This document shows positions 28,376 through 37,960 of a DNA stretch of 45,975 nucleotides, piece after piece. This DNA comes from Planctomycetaceae bacterium (lineage in GTDB: Bacteria; Planctomycetota; Planctomycetia; Pirellulales; Pirellulaceae): positions 1 to 45,975 of the forward strand of contig CANHVO010000012.1 in the NCBI GenBank assembly GCA_947463915.1, written 5' to 3'. The number at the start of each line of letters is the position of its first letter. The stretch's first letter is position 1. Position numbers and translations under genes: made by a program. The notes under the pieces are model-generated. The model worked only from the letters and a program-made list of their open reading frames with translations, ran no database searches and was not told the origin of the DNA.

Positions 28376-29644
28376 CTAATTTAGCTTTGAAGACTCACGC
28401 CATGCAATCGCACGAACTGCCAGAAGTTCAGTTACGATTAGTAACTGCGATTGATCTAAAGCATCTCCAAGGATGTCTATTTCATGGGAGAAGAGATCGA
28501 CTCTTTGTGATCTCGCCCCAGTAGCTACATCATTACCTTCATACTTTGCAGTCGGATTAAGAAGCTTTTGCTCTATACTCTCGCGAAGTTTTAGCGCGGA
28601 AGTGTGCTCGCATCGAATTGGCAACCACTCAATCGCTTGTCCGGAATGTTCAGACAGAAATAATGAATTGGCCATTCGCATCTTGAAACGATCTACTGAA
28701 TCATGTGAATCCTTATAGAGCCTACTGATACCTGCGGCCATGCTTTCATCGAAATGGAAATTTGCTTTGCGAAATGCCTTGTCCATCACGATTATTTGCG
28801 AAAGTTGATCCCGCAACTTCATGAGCATATCGTTAATGCCACGGGAATCTGATGCGTTTTCTTTCGAGATTGCTTGCAGCGTTGACTCAGCGCGAAGAAC
28901 GTCTCTTAACCTTAGATACTCAAGTGCCTTTTGCAGAGTTGCAATTGTGGCGACATTGTTGCCGAGGCGACGATCGAGAATCCGCAATCGTTCTGTCTTT
29001 TCTGATGTTGACTCGTTTTCCGAGTTGTCACCTGAAGGCAAGTTTGCGGAGAAGAGAACATCGAGAATGCTTTTGACATAAAACTCGCCGAAGACAATTT
29101 TCTTTTTTGGGTCCAACTCAGAATTGGTCAACATTGCTTCCAGATACTTGGCATGACCTGGCAGACCATCTAGCACAGATTCTTCAAGTTGTGCACGATT
29201 TTGGAATCCAAATACTTCCAAAATTCCATACTGGTTTCCCTGCATCGTTGCCTGTCCTTCTTCCTCTAATGCGAAGTCTGACAATGACAGTGCCATGCGA
29301 CCTTTGCCCCCCCTATGTGGAAAGGGCTTTTGTTTGAGAATCTTCAGGTCCCGAAGAATCTGGTTGTTCTTAAGAAGCACCAAGTCAATTTGCTCTGAGT
29401 ACGAGAGCGGCGAGGAACGGAGTTCCAATCCACCTAACTCGATTGCCTCTAAATCAATTTCCAAATTTCCTATGTTACGCACAGCTTCTTTTGCATTCGC
29501 AGAAGTGTCTTTCGACAAGTTTGTATTGGGTTTAGAGTTGGGATTCGCGCGAAAGTTCAACTTGCTTTGCGCTAAGGTGTAACCACAAACGTTTGCCACT
29601 AAAATAATGGCTAATGCGATAATGCTGAAGGATCGATTGAACAT
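28376..29644 (-). CDS. secreted helical protein, GLPGH paralog
   Basis: The start at 29644 (MFNRSFSIIALAIIL) gives a normal signal peptide ending near TLAQ; an ATG at 29704 would add 20 residues before it. About 422 aa. A central GLPGHAKYLE matches the GLPGH block of the 22031 protein, and the later KAFRKANFHFDES, HSGQAIEWL and LIVTELLAVRAIAWR blocks match its end (KADFKYEYEFDE, GHSKRAHEWI, LIVEAVAVHSV). The rest is helical with coiled-coil character. It is on the minus strand, coupled to the lipoprotein-like gene, mirroring the pair upstream of the kinase. Confidence 0.75.
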   Translation of the reverse strand: MFNRSFSIIALAIILVANVCGYTLAQSKLNFRANPNSKPNTNLSKDTSANAKEAVRNIGNLEIDLEAIELGGLELRSSPLSYSEQIDLVLLKNNQILRDLKILKQKPFPHRGGKGRMALSLSDFALEEEGQATMQGNQYGILEVFGFQNRAQLEESVLDGLPGHAKYLEAMLTNSELDPKKKIVFGEFYVKSILDVLFSANLPSGDNSENESTSEKTERLRILDRRLGNNVATIATLQKALEYLRLRDVLRAESTLQAISKENASDSRGINDMLMKLRDQLSQIIVMDKAFRKANFHFDESMAAGISRLYKDSHDSVDRFKMRMANSLFLSEHSGQAIEWLPIRCEHTSALKLRESIEQKLLNPTAKYEGNDVATGARSQRVDLFSHEIDILGDALDQSQLLIVTELLAVRAIAWRESSKLN

Positions 29645-29841
29645 GCTATTTGTCCAGCCAAGATTTGGAATCGCAAAATTTTTGGTTATTGTAACTGCCG
29701 CCAAACTTCTGTAAACGACAAAGGGCCACTATTAGGCTGCTAGTTGCAGCCTCTGGCCAGATCTGTGCGGAGAATACTCCGCTGCCCGTATTTGACCTCG
29801 CCACACCTACAAACTGAAGAACGAATTGTTGAAGACTAGTG

Positions 29842-30471
29842 CTAGTGGGGATTCAGTGAAAAGCCAATGGGCGCAGGATCATCCCAAAAATCTCGAGAAA
29901 TGTATTTTCGGTCATCGTTACGGAAAATGGCCCATCCCCCAGCATCGCCGAATCGACTGTCTGTATCGAAAATACAGTGGAGCTCCACACTATCATGCTG
30001 AACGTGAAAACACCAAACAAAATTGTATTCGCTTCCTCCATGCACTCCTACCCGCAACAATTCTACCATACTCGTAATGCTACGCGTTTTATATTCATGC
30101 TGGTGGTAATTGATAAAGCTTTTCTCAACCAGCTTAATGCAATGTTCCTGAAGCGGAGTAAATTGCAAAAGTGAATTATTGCGGACATTCGCTTTCCACC
30201 AGAGGCGGCATCCGCGACCTATCCATTCTTCCATTTCTTCGGCACAAAGTATACTAACGGAGAGCCCTCTACTAGACTGCAGGATGATTGTTTTATCAAG
30301 AAATGTCCCTAGAGATTCTTGGACAAATCTTTCATCCAGAATGTTGTCGCGTCTTAAAGCTCGAAGGTCAATGATGAGCGGCTGGCGATTGATTTCGATT
30401 TCCGCCATGAGACGATGGAAATCTACTCTTTCGGATGACCAAAATCCCGGCTGAACGCTAACTTCCAACAT
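29842..30471 (-). CDS. hypothetical protein, possible STAS-like N-terminus
   Basis: This 209-aa protein starts with ATG after GGAG, 10 nt upstream. The first 85 residues contain PLIIDLRALRR, then LSVSILCAEEMEEW, an alternation of strand and helix that is at most weakly like STAS-type regulators. The second half has no recognised pattern (GGSEYNFVWCFHVQHD). No signal peptide. It lies upstream of the GLPGH paralog on the same strand, separated by about 200 nt, so it may be part of the same locus. No function can be assigned. Confidence 0.6.
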   Translation of the reverse strand: MLEVSVQPGFWSSERVDFHRLMAEIEINRQPLIIDLRALRRDNILDERFVQESLGTFLDKTIILQSSRGLSVSILCAEEMEEWIGRGCRLWWKANVRNNSLLQFTPLQEHCIKLVEKSFINYHQHEYKTRSITSMVELLRVGVHGGSEYNFVWCFHVQHDSVELHCIFDTDSRFGDAGGWAIFRNDDRKYISRDFWDDPAPIGFSLNPH

Positions 30472-31018
30472 TTCTAAATCTCCAACATCAATTTCAATCG
30501 TAGTTCTGAAACCGCTGAAAAAATAGTCTCGATTTCATTATGAAAAATTACGCGTCAATCGTTCCTTGTCAACATTGCATAATATTTGACTGCTTCGTTC
30601 CTCTTATGTGAAGGGTCGGTGACTTTATTTGGGCAGAATTTGCTTTCTTCAAAGCCTTCAAACGTCACACGCGAAAGGCGACACACCTCCTTTGCTTGGG
30701 GCAGACCGGGTCGCACAACGCGTTTATGTTTCAAGTTGCTGCCTTCGGACGGCAACGTCACCAAGAAAAAGTCGAGAGAGTATTGATCGGGCTCTATGGT
30801 CTCTCCGATTTCAAGAGACTTTGGCCTCTCTGTTCTTGGCTTCGATTTTGCAATTCAGATCACAGTCAATATGTTCAGGTCTACGAAGCCCCATGGTGCA
30901 GTTTATCAATCAAAAATACCTGACGAGGCCGCTGGTGGTTGACATTTGAACCGTTGATGTTTACCCTGTCCGATATTGTTCAGCTGTGCAAGATCATGAA
31001 TCGACGAATGGAAAGGCA
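30472..31018. other. intergenic region, one doubtful small frame
   Basis: Short open frames exist (30696-30923, plus), with a cysteine- and tryptophan-rich translation that matches nothing known. A purine-rich ribosome-binding site (GGAAAGG) lies just before the ATG at 31019. Otherwise nothing was seen. Confidence 0.4.
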
Positions 31019-32800
31019 ATGAAAATGAAGCGAGTGTTACAAACTTCGGTAATCCTCACCATCATGGTGAACGGAAACGGTTTGATTTATGGCCAGGATT
31101 TCTTAGGGCAACTTGGTGCTGCGATCGGCCGCGAGATTCGGAACGACGTCCAAAACAGTGGTAACCCGCAAGCTATTCGCGAATTTAATCAAATGGGAGC
31201 CGCAATCGATAGATCAGGATTGAACCCAAATTCGAATCAACACTTCAAGCCGCTAGAGGTCCGGCCGCAACAGATTCCCGGAAACAACCAGAATTATCCT
31301 CAGCAAATCCCTGGGTACAACCAGAATTATCCTCAGCAAATCCCAGGCAACGGCCCTTACTATCCCCAGCAGTTCTCGAATACCGTTGTTCCCAATCGAG
31401 TTGTGCCAAATGTGATTCCAAGCAACTCTTCCTTCAATTTCGCAGTGCCATCGATCTCGATTCCATCAATTTCAAACATATCGCCCACTGTTCCCACAAT
31501 GCCGGTTGTGCCTAACAGCCTACCATCCTTTTCCTCAAGTATACCAATTGGAGAGTCGGATAAAGTTAAGCCAAAATCGAATGACTTATTTATCCCGAAA
31601 TCCCTTAAGATTTCGGGTGTTCAGCAAGAGAAGAGCATAGAGGCTATGCGTAAAAAAGCTTTGCGAGATTTCGAAAACGTTGAGTCTGAGCTAATGCCCA
31701 AAGCAGATATTACAAAGGTGGTGGCTGGCCTTCCAGAGCCTTACGATACAGAACTAAAGCAGAAGTTATTAACTGCAGTATTGGCAGGTGACAGGATTGG
31801 AATGAGTGGATTGCCGGAAATAAAATCGCCGCTCTTCGAGTCTCTGAAGTCTCAAATGGCAGCGAGAGAGGCTATTTATGATTTAAAGGATAAAGTAAGG
31901 AATGGAAAAGCGAGTGACGAGGATTTTCGAGGTGCGACGAATATTATTAAGTCGCTTGTTCCTGCATCACGCGCCGATAAAATTTCGTCATTAATTGACA
32001 TACTTCGGGTCAAAAACCAAATTATTGATCTACTAGACAAAGCAACACCTGGCACTGGAATTGGCACGTTACCGTCAAGCAGTGATTTTTGGGTAATTCA
32101 CGTCCCTAGCATGCCAATAGGTACAATCATCGACCTTGGAAACGGGGCATACATGGTTGGCGTCGTACCAACAACACCGCTTTCGGTTCAGACAGGCTCC
32201 TTTGAAACGCTTCTTGGAGCAGCAACTTATTCGGAAAAGCCCTTTAATGGTTCGGACGTGAAGTTAGGGAAAAAGGAGATTTTGATAAGGAATTCAATAG
32301 ATGCCACTTTTGCATATTCATTGAACGGCTCTCCCTACACGATGCAAGCAAATTATGAACAGTCGCTTGACGGAAGCACGCCATGGACGATTACATATGA
32401 TCAGGGTGGTGGAAAAGGCACGAAGACCGAGCAGCTTGTGCCCGGAATTTATGAAATTACAACAAGCCCAGGGTATTGGGCCATTCAGCGCATCGGTGCG
32501 AAAATTGAGATCAACAACTCCAGTAACGCGAGGGAATTTAACTACCTTGTGGACGGAGTACAACACACGATTTCAGGGCATGGCAAAGCAAATCACAGCA
32601 GCGACACTAGAATTAGTATTGTTTTTGATGACGGATCGGGACAAGTCAAAAGGAAAACAATGCGCCGTGGAGTGGTTTATGTCGGACTTGTACACGGGAA
32701 AAACGAAATCGATTTATTCACGGAATCAATTCCCTCCTCTACGGCGACTCCGGGGGCCCCGACTCCTTCTGCAGAAGCATCGAATCTTTTTGGTCCCTGA
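31019..32800 (+). CDS. secreted protein with PQQIPG repeats and duplicated beta domain
   Basis: The ATG at 31019 follows GAAAGG; the upstream ATG at 30986 would lengthen it by 11 residues. About 593 aa. The signal peptide (MKMKRVLQTSVILTIM, then NGLIYGQD) is clear. A tandem of three PQQIPG-NxQNY units follows, then a Pro/Ser-rich linker, a helical middle, and two copies of a beta-rich domain near the C-terminus (TFAYSLNGSPYTM through PGIYEI, and EFNYLVDGVQHTI through GVVYVGL). The protein should be exported or at the surface. A GLPE block in the middle recalls the GLPGH block of the neighbouring locus, but weakly. No enzyme motif. Confidence 0.75.
   Translation: MKMKRVLQTSVILTIMVNGNGLIYGQDFLGQLGAAIGREIRNDVQNSGNPQAIREFNQMGAAIDRSGLNPNSNQHFKPLEVRPQQIPGNNQNYPQQIPGYNQNYPQQIPGNGPYYPQQFSNTVVPNRVVPNVIPSNSSFNFAVPSISIPSISNISPTVPTMPVVPNSLPSFSSSIPIGESDKVKPKSNDLFIPKSLKISGVQQEKSIEAMRKKALRDFENVESELMPKADITKVVAGLPEPYDTELKQKLLTAVLAGDRIGMSGLPEIKSPLFESLKSQMAAREAIYDLKDKVRNGKASDEDFRGATNIIKSLVPASRADKISSLIDILRVKNQIIDLLDKATPGTGIGTLPSSSDFWVIHVPSMPIGTIIDLGNGAYMVGVVPTTPLSVQTGSFETLLGAATYSEKPFNGSDVKLGKKEILIRNSIDATFAYSLNGSPYTMQANYEQSLDGSTPWTITYDQGGGKGTKTEQLVPGIYEITTSPGYWAIQRIGAKIEINNSSNAREFNYLVDGVQHTISGHGKANHSSDTRISIVFDDGSGQVKRKTMRRGVVYVGLVHGKNEIDLFTESIPSSTATPGAPTPSAEASNLFGP
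31268..31372 (+). repeat. tandem 33-bp coding repeat
   Basis: Three adjacent units of 33 bp encode PQQIPGNNQNY-type peptides in the secreted protein. Units one and two differ at a few bases; unit three is more divergent (PQQIPGNGPYY). It lies just after the N-terminal third of the signal-peptide-containing region and probably forms a flexible linker. Confidence 0.85.
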
Positions 32801-32935
32801 TTTTGTGCGTCGAGACAACTTCTGCAGTTTCGGAAAGTGGCAGTCTTGGATAGTGTCTGCCACTTCCACTCGGGGGTGCATTGGAAACGCTTGCACACCC
32901 TCTGCTTCACCCAGATTCGACGACCCAATAGCTAA

Positions 32936-32975
32936 AAAAGACGACATGGTGGCGTAAGCTACCATGTCGTCTTTT
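32936..32975. terminator. bidirectional intrinsic terminator
   Basis: A perfect 15-bp inverted repeat (arms 32936-32950 and 32961-32975) with a 10-nt loop has an A-run on the left arm and a T-run on the right, so it could terminate transcription both ways. It lies 136 nt after the stop of the secreted repeat protein. Confidence 0.85.
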
Positions 32976-33414
32976 ACGGGCGGTCTTCAATGAATCGTCG
33001 CTGTGCTAGGTGCTATTGGGGAACTAGATAAACACCAGCGCCTTGTCTGGAGCGTTCCTTTATTGCACGAAGGTTCGAAGCGAAGGCAAAGCGACTCTTG
33101 CCGTCCAAGATAAAGCGCTGCAAGCATGTGTCGATCGCAATATGTTGATCCGGTTTGGTACTGGCGGTTCGTGGATATCGTCTAGCGCGATCGATGCGTG
33201 TATTCGACTTCGAGACTGTCGTCACAAGTGGCTTGAAGGTGGCGATCTAACACCAATACTACCGCGCTTTAATATTCCGAAGGATTGGAGAGCGGGAAAA
33301 TAAAAATAGCAAAAAATGTCCGGTCGCTGATCCGCCCCCCGTTTAAGTATCAGCGAGATAGACCGACGCCACTTTGAACTTGGTAATCCGCCTACTTCTC
33401 AAGGAGACTTTTCC
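32976..33414. other. intergenic region with a doubtful 86-aa frame
   Basis: A plus-strand frame at 33043-33303 (TTG start, ending in IPKDWRAGK) and an overlapping minus frame exist. The plus frame has somewhat protein-like composition, but no family is recognised. Only the region before 33415 is clear: AAGGAG lies at 33400-33405, 9 nt before the VWA gene's ATG. Confidence 0.35.
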
Positions 33415-34074
33415 ATGACACGCTCAAACCTGACTGAAATCATCATCGTTCTCGATCGTTCTGGTTCGATGGGGTCTGTTCAAGACGCTACCATCGAGGC
33501 CTTCAACAGTTATTTACGATCCCAACTTGGTGGAGTTGGTGATGTAGTGATGACTCTGATTCAGTTTGATGACCAATATGAACCCCATTTTGTTGCTCTG
33601 CCAATTGCGCGAGCCGTAAAGTTGACGCGAGAATCTTACCTGCCACGCGGTAGCACAGCCCTATTCGACGCTATCGGAAGAACGATTCGAGATTCCGGAG
33701 AACGTTTTTCACAAATGCCGGAGCCGCATCGACCCGGTAGTGTCATATTCGTTATTCAGACAGATGGTTTCGAAAATGCAAGTCGTAAATACTCTGAACC
33801 AGAGATCAACAACATGATCGCAGAGCATCGAGATAAATATTGCTGGCAGTTCGTCTTCTTGGGAGCTAATCAAGACGCCATTTCTTCGGCAGCGAAGTTT
33901 GGTATTGAAGCCGATGCAGCTTTGACTTATGACAGCGACGCCGCTTGCACAAGAGCAGCCTGGGATTCTATGGAAAAGTGCACTCTAGGTTTTCGTGCCG
34001 CCCGCGCGACCGGGAAAACTCCAGGAACCCGATGGCAATTTAGCGAAAGCGATCGAAGGCGTTCCGCGAATTAG
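33415..34074 (+). CDS. von Willebrand factor A domain protein
   Basis: This 219-aa protein consists of one VWA domain. The MIDAS motif is DRSGSMG at the start (after IIIVL), with the TxxxxD positions plausibly at GSTALFDAI and IQTDGFENAS. No signal peptide or membrane helix is visible, so it is cytoplasmic. It is preceded by a strong ribosome-binding site (AAGGAG). Proteins of this short type act as metal-dependent scaffolds with ATPases or chelatase-like partners, but no partner is adjacent. The next gene, in the opposite orientation, is the tandem kinase. Confidence 0.85.
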   Translation: MTRSNLTEIIIVLDRSGSMGSVQDATIEAFNSYLRSQLGGVGDVVMTLIQFDDQYEPHFVALPIARAVKLTRESYLPRGSTALFDAIGRTIRDSGERFSQMPEPHRPGSVIFVIQTDGFENASRKYSEPEINNMIAEHRDKYCWQFVFLGANQDAISSAAKFGIEADAALTYDSDAACTRAAWDSMEKCTLGFRAARATGKTPGTRWQFSESDRRRSAN

Positions 34075-34219
34075 TAAACGCCAATTTGGATCGGTTATGA
34101 TCGCTGCGCTCTGTTTCTTGAAAGGTGGCTGGGGCATCTTGCCACAGTGAACGAATATGACTTCTGCGGCTTGGAGCCTTAGCCACTTACTGTTTGCCGA
34201 ATCTTGAAACAGAGCGTAG

Positions 34220-36901
34220 CTAGTGATCCTGGCCAAACATACGACGTAAGCGTTGGCTAAATGAAAGTTGATGTTTTTTTTGTTGATTCGAGTTTTCTCC
34301 AATAGCCGATTCGCCTGGATTCTCCGCTTTTGTAAGCTCAACAATCTGGCTCAGTTGCTGAACTACTTTAGCGGCCGTTTGCGGGCGAGCTGACATATCG
34401 ACGCTAGTCATCGAATCGACTAGTTGATTCCACTCCACTCTCCAATCGCGAGCCACGCCCTTTGACCAGGAATTTATCGATTGAGGTGATTTCCGAGATT
34501 CTTTGGCTCTACTTGGTAAAACAGATGATTTGCTTAGTGGCGAAAAGGGCAGATTGGTACGATCCATTTCGCTCAACTTCAGCGACTGAAATGGAAAATC
34601 ACCAGTCATTAAGAATCGAAAAACTTGTCCCAACGCAAAAATGTCTGAAAGGGTGCCAACGTTTTGTAGGTCTTGCATTAGCTCAGGAGACAACACGGGT
34701 GGCAGGCCGGCCGATCCCGGCATATCTTTCCACTGCTTACTCATCAACAGATTGGCCCAGCCCGCGTCTAGAAGACACCATTGACCGCTCTGTCGCTTTA
34801 TCCATCGATCAGGACTTAAATCCAAATGGAGACATCCCTGCTCATGAAGGTATTGCACTCCGCAGGCAAGCTCGATTGCGGTTGTTGGCATAAAAGGGTT
34901 CATCCAAGTATTATTCGGATGGGAGTTTTGAACGGCTTTTCTCAAAGAGTCTCCCCGCAAATACTCGCTTGCGATCAACAACCAATTGCCTCGTTGCTCG
35001 AAGCGATAAGTCTTTGCTAAATTGGGATGCTCCAGCCGCTCTAAGGATGCACCGATTTGCTTAACTGCAGATTCAAAGTCTGTCTCAGATGCCAGTCCTC
35101 GCAACTGCTCAATAGGCAACATTCTTAGTGTTTCTTGGCGATTGAATTCTGTGTCGCGAGCGAGAAACACTTCGCCTTTCCAACCACGATTCATCGAATC
35201 GCAAATGAGGTGCTTTCCCTGTCGAAGCGTTCGAGCCTTTCCGGCCAGAATCAGTTGCACCTGATATTGAGTTAAGATAAACTCGCTAGTTGGAGGATAG
35301 AAAGTTTCCGTCAATCCGAACAAGAACTGCAGCGCAGGCGTTGGCTCGCGACTGCTTTCGCGGTTCCGGCCAAGGCTGAGAGTAGTGAACGAGTCTCTCG
35401 ACGCATCTTTACGGTCTTCCGCAAAATCCCATTGGTCTTCGGAGACTACCTGGAGTTCAAGAAGTTTCCGTTTGAGCTGCGATAAATCGTCGGGATCGGG
35501 CTTCCAAGAACGGCCAAGTTCGAAGGCAGCATCGATAGCATCCATAACATGCTGCATGGATTCCAATCGATCCTTGGCCTTCCGGGCGAGCATCTTGCCA
35601 AGCAACTTTCTCCATTGTTCGCAAATGCCCTCGAGCGGAAAATCTGACCATTCCGCATCTGAGATCAATCGGCCAAGAATTTCGCTTGCCGATCGACTAC
35701 CATGAATTGACCGACTTGTAAGTAAGAAGTAAGCCGTGCATCCCAACGAAAAAACATCATTGCGAACATCTGCAACGCCTGGATTGATTGCTTGCTCGCG
35801 CGACATGTATCCTATAGTACCCAGGATTGACCCCACGTAGGTCAAACGACCATCATGAGTGACCAGATCGTCGCTAGGTTTTTCCAGCTTCTTGCGCCAG
35901 TCGTTTGCTGCGCCGTCAGAATTACCTGAAGATGCTTCACCGTCGAAATTCCCCAACAATTTAGCTAGCCCTAGATCCAGCACTTTGACTTGATCATCAT
36001 CGGTCAGCATTAGATTTTGAGGCTTAACGTCGCGGTGAATAATCCCTCGGGAGTGAGCGTACGCAAGTCCTTCTGCGACCTGGCGAACGATGTTGGCTGT
36101 TTCAAGCGAGTTCATCGGGCCGCTTTGGTTCACTCGTTCGCCAAGATGACAACCCTTCAAAAGCTCCATCGTCATGTACAAGCAATCGTCATGTTCATCG
36201 ATGTCAAACGTTCGAACGAGGTTGGGATGATGAAGCCCAACACAGACTTGAGCTTCCTTTAGGAACCGCTTTTGAAGGTTTGGATGTCCGACGAGGTCAG
36301 GCAACATCAATTTGAGGGCCACATGGTGATCGATAAGGGAATGGGAAGCCCGAAATACTGTGCCCATCCCGCCCTGTCCCAACTTTTCCACCAATCGATA
36401 TTTGCCAACCTTCATCCCGCACTCTGGTACCATTGCCACTTTCGATCCAAAGCGGCTCGCCGGGCGCGTCGACGTTTGTTCGCTTGCTTTCGTTTCGTAG
36501 AGTTCCTGATTTAAGCTCTCTTGTGATGATTGTTCCGAAAGATCGTCGGGCCGTACAGCGACGACTGATGGCGATTGTTTTGGTTCAAAATTAGTCTCCA
36601 ATTGATCGGCAAGCGCCAACAATGAGGGCAGACGATCCTTAAACTTTGGAAAACGCTCGATGTACCCCGCGACTACAGGACGGTCCCCCAACCGCTTCCT
36701 AAGATCATACTCAGCCACTATAAGCTCCAGAAAATCATCTTCGCTTAGACTCAGGGCAGCAAAATGATTGGAGCAAAGCTGTTCCACTGGGGTCCAGAGT
36801 CCTTTCCCCCACTGGGAGACTTGCATCTCACGAACTTGGTCGACCAATCGCTCGCCTAGTACCTGCTGATGTGGGGTTAAAATGTGTTCAGACTTATCCA
36901 T
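34220..36901 (-). CDS. tandem Ser/Thr kinase with C-terminal pseudokinase
   Basis: This 893-aa protein begins with about 165 residues typical of planctomycete kinases. The first kinase domain (about 167-460) has GQGGMGTVFRA, VALKLML lysine, HRDVKPQN near 289, and DLG in place of DFG near 310. A second kinase-like domain (about 570-860) has lost key residues: the glycine loop is degenerate, the catalytic loop reads HLDLSPDRW, and the metal-binding motif is DAG. It is therefore probably a pseudokinase that regulates the first domain. No membrane helix is evident. It follows the ECF sigma gene by 57 nt on the same strand, so the two are probably one operon, a common sigma-kinase arrangement in planctomycetes in which the kinase may control the sigma factor. 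Confidence 0.9.
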   Translation of the reverse strand: MDKSEHILTPHQQVLGERLVDQVREMQVSQWGKGLWTPVEQLCSNHFAALSLSEDDFLELIVAEYDLRKRLGDRPVVAGYIERFPKFKDRLPSLLALADQLETNFEPKQSPSVVAVRPDDLSEQSSQESLNQELYETKASEQTSTRPASRFGSKVAMVPECGMKVGKYRLVEKLGQGGMGTVFRASHSLIDHHVALKLMLPDLVGHPNLQKRFLKEAQVCVGLHHPNLVRTFDIDEHDDCLYMTMELLKGCHLGERVNQSGPMNSLETANIVRQVAEGLAYAHSRGIIHRDVKPQNLMLTDDDQVKVLDLGLAKLLGNFDGEASSGNSDGAANDWRKKLEKPSDDLVTHDGRLTYVGSILGTIGYMSREQAINPGVADVRNDVFSLGCTAYFLLTSRSIHGSRSASEILGRLISDAEWSDFPLEGICEQWRKLLGKMLARKAKDRLESMQHVMDAIDAAFELGRSWKPDPDDLSQLKRKLLELQVVSEDQWDFAEDRKDASRDSFTTLSLGRNRESSREPTPALQFLFGLTETFYPPTSEFILTQYQVQLILAGKARTLRQGKHLICDSMNRGWKGEVFLARDTEFNRQETLRMLPIEQLRGLASETDFESAVKQIGASLERLEHPNLAKTYRFEQRGNWLLIASEYLRGDSLRKAVQNSHPNNTWMNPFMPTTAIELACGVQYLHEQGCLHLDLSPDRWIKRQSGQWCLLDAGWANLLMSKQWKDMPGSAGLPPVLSPELMQDLQNVGTLSDIFALGQVFRFLMTGDFPFQSLKLSEMDRTNLPFSPLSKSSVLPSRAKESRKSPQSINSWSKGVARDWRVEWNQLVDSMTSVDMSARPQTAAKVVQQLSQIVELTKAENPGESAIGENSNQQKKHQLSFSQRLRRMFGQDH

Positions 36902-36958
36902 AGGATGACTTTCATCGGAAATCAGGGGGCGATCAATGAGAAGAAGACGATCGTAGTG

Positions 36959-37543
36959 CTACTCGTTGTCAATTCCCAACTCTATAACAATACGATCGAT
37001 TGCCCGAGCAAACTTCTTGCGAATGGCGTCGGCATTGGCGTTCAGAGAGTTGCCGATTTCTTCCCAATTCCTATCCAACAACCTGCGCTCGAGTATTTCG
37101 CATTCATCATCTGTCATACGCTTACGGACCTCGTCTACGAAATCCTTAGCAGCCAATAAACTAGCTATGGAAGGCTTTGAATCAACCATGAGGGCACCAT
37201 CAAGGTCACCTATGTCCTGACTAACTTGACGATGAGCCTGTCGGCTTTGGGCCTGTGAACGTCGCGCGTAGTCAGTAATTTTGTTTCGCACCATTTTCGA
37301 GAGCAGCTTCTTGAGCTGTTCAGGCGAATCTATATCGAATTGACCTGCGTAAGCGCGAGCAAAAAAATTCCCGAAGATCGACTGGCATATATCCATCGAG
37401 TCGACAAATTGTCGCAACCTCGGATCGAATAATCTTGCACGCGCAATGATTCGCAGATCGGCTTCGTACAGACGGACCAATTCTTCAGCGGCGCGAGCGT
37501 CACCGCATCTCATGCGCCGTACGAGCAATTTAAAATTCTCCAT
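36959..37543 (-). CDS. ECF-type RNA polymerase sigma factor
   Basis: This 194-aa protein fits the planctomycete ECF-like family. The N-terminal region-2 part reads LLVRRMRCGDARAAEELVRLYEADLR and then DSMDICQSIFGNFF; the C-terminal region-4 part has ILERRLLDRNWEEIGNSL with a helix-turn-helix. It should bind core polymerase and direct transcription of a small regulon. The kinase downstream is a likely regulator. No anti-sigma gene is next to it. Confidence 0.9.
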   Translation of the reverse strand: MENFKLLVRRMRCGDARAAEELVRLYEADLRIIARARLFDPRLRQFVDSMDICQSIFGNFFARAYAGQFDIDSPEQLKKLLSKMVRNKITDYARRSQAQSRQAHRQVSQDIGDLDGALMVDSKPSIASLLAAKDFVDEVRKRMTDDECEILERRLLDRNWEEIGNSLNANADAIRKKFARAIDRIVIELGIDNE

Positions 37544-37758
37544 GCTTTCTACCTTATTTCAATCCGTCGAACTGCCGTTTCAGTGAAAAATACACTGAGC
37601 GTTGTTCCATGTTCTCATTCTCCCAAAATCGTATTCATTCGCAACAACACTCGGCCATCTATTGTAGTCCTTGGCGAGTTTGAGGATCGGCTTCCTAAGA
37701 ACTGCATCGGTATGCGGTCTACAGGGATCCAATCCGAAACGAGAAGGGGGAGAAACTG

Positions 37759-37960
37759 TCACCTCCTTTTTAGCCGAGCAAAAGTTTCGTCAAGCCAAAA
37801 GAAATCTACCATTGCGGAGTCTATTGCGTATTCACCATCACCATCACCGCCACCGCTGCTGGAGTTAATCCAGTTGATTACGATGAGATCATCGAGCGGA
37901 GTGAGATAATCATCACCGTAAGGGGCGAGAAAATACGAATCGGCTTCAGGCAGGAATGTG
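37759..37960 (-). pseudogene. C-terminal dockerin-like tail of a lost secreted protein
   Basis: In the minus frame that ends at 37759, the residues YGDDYLTPLDDLIVINWINS, followed by SSGGGDGDGE, match the dockerin-like ending 'DGxVSPLDxLxVINxLN' common at the C-terminus of large planctomycete surface proteins. Only about 60 residues match; nothing like the body of such a protein lies upstream. It is a remnant, left after deletion or rearrangement. Confidence 0.6.
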
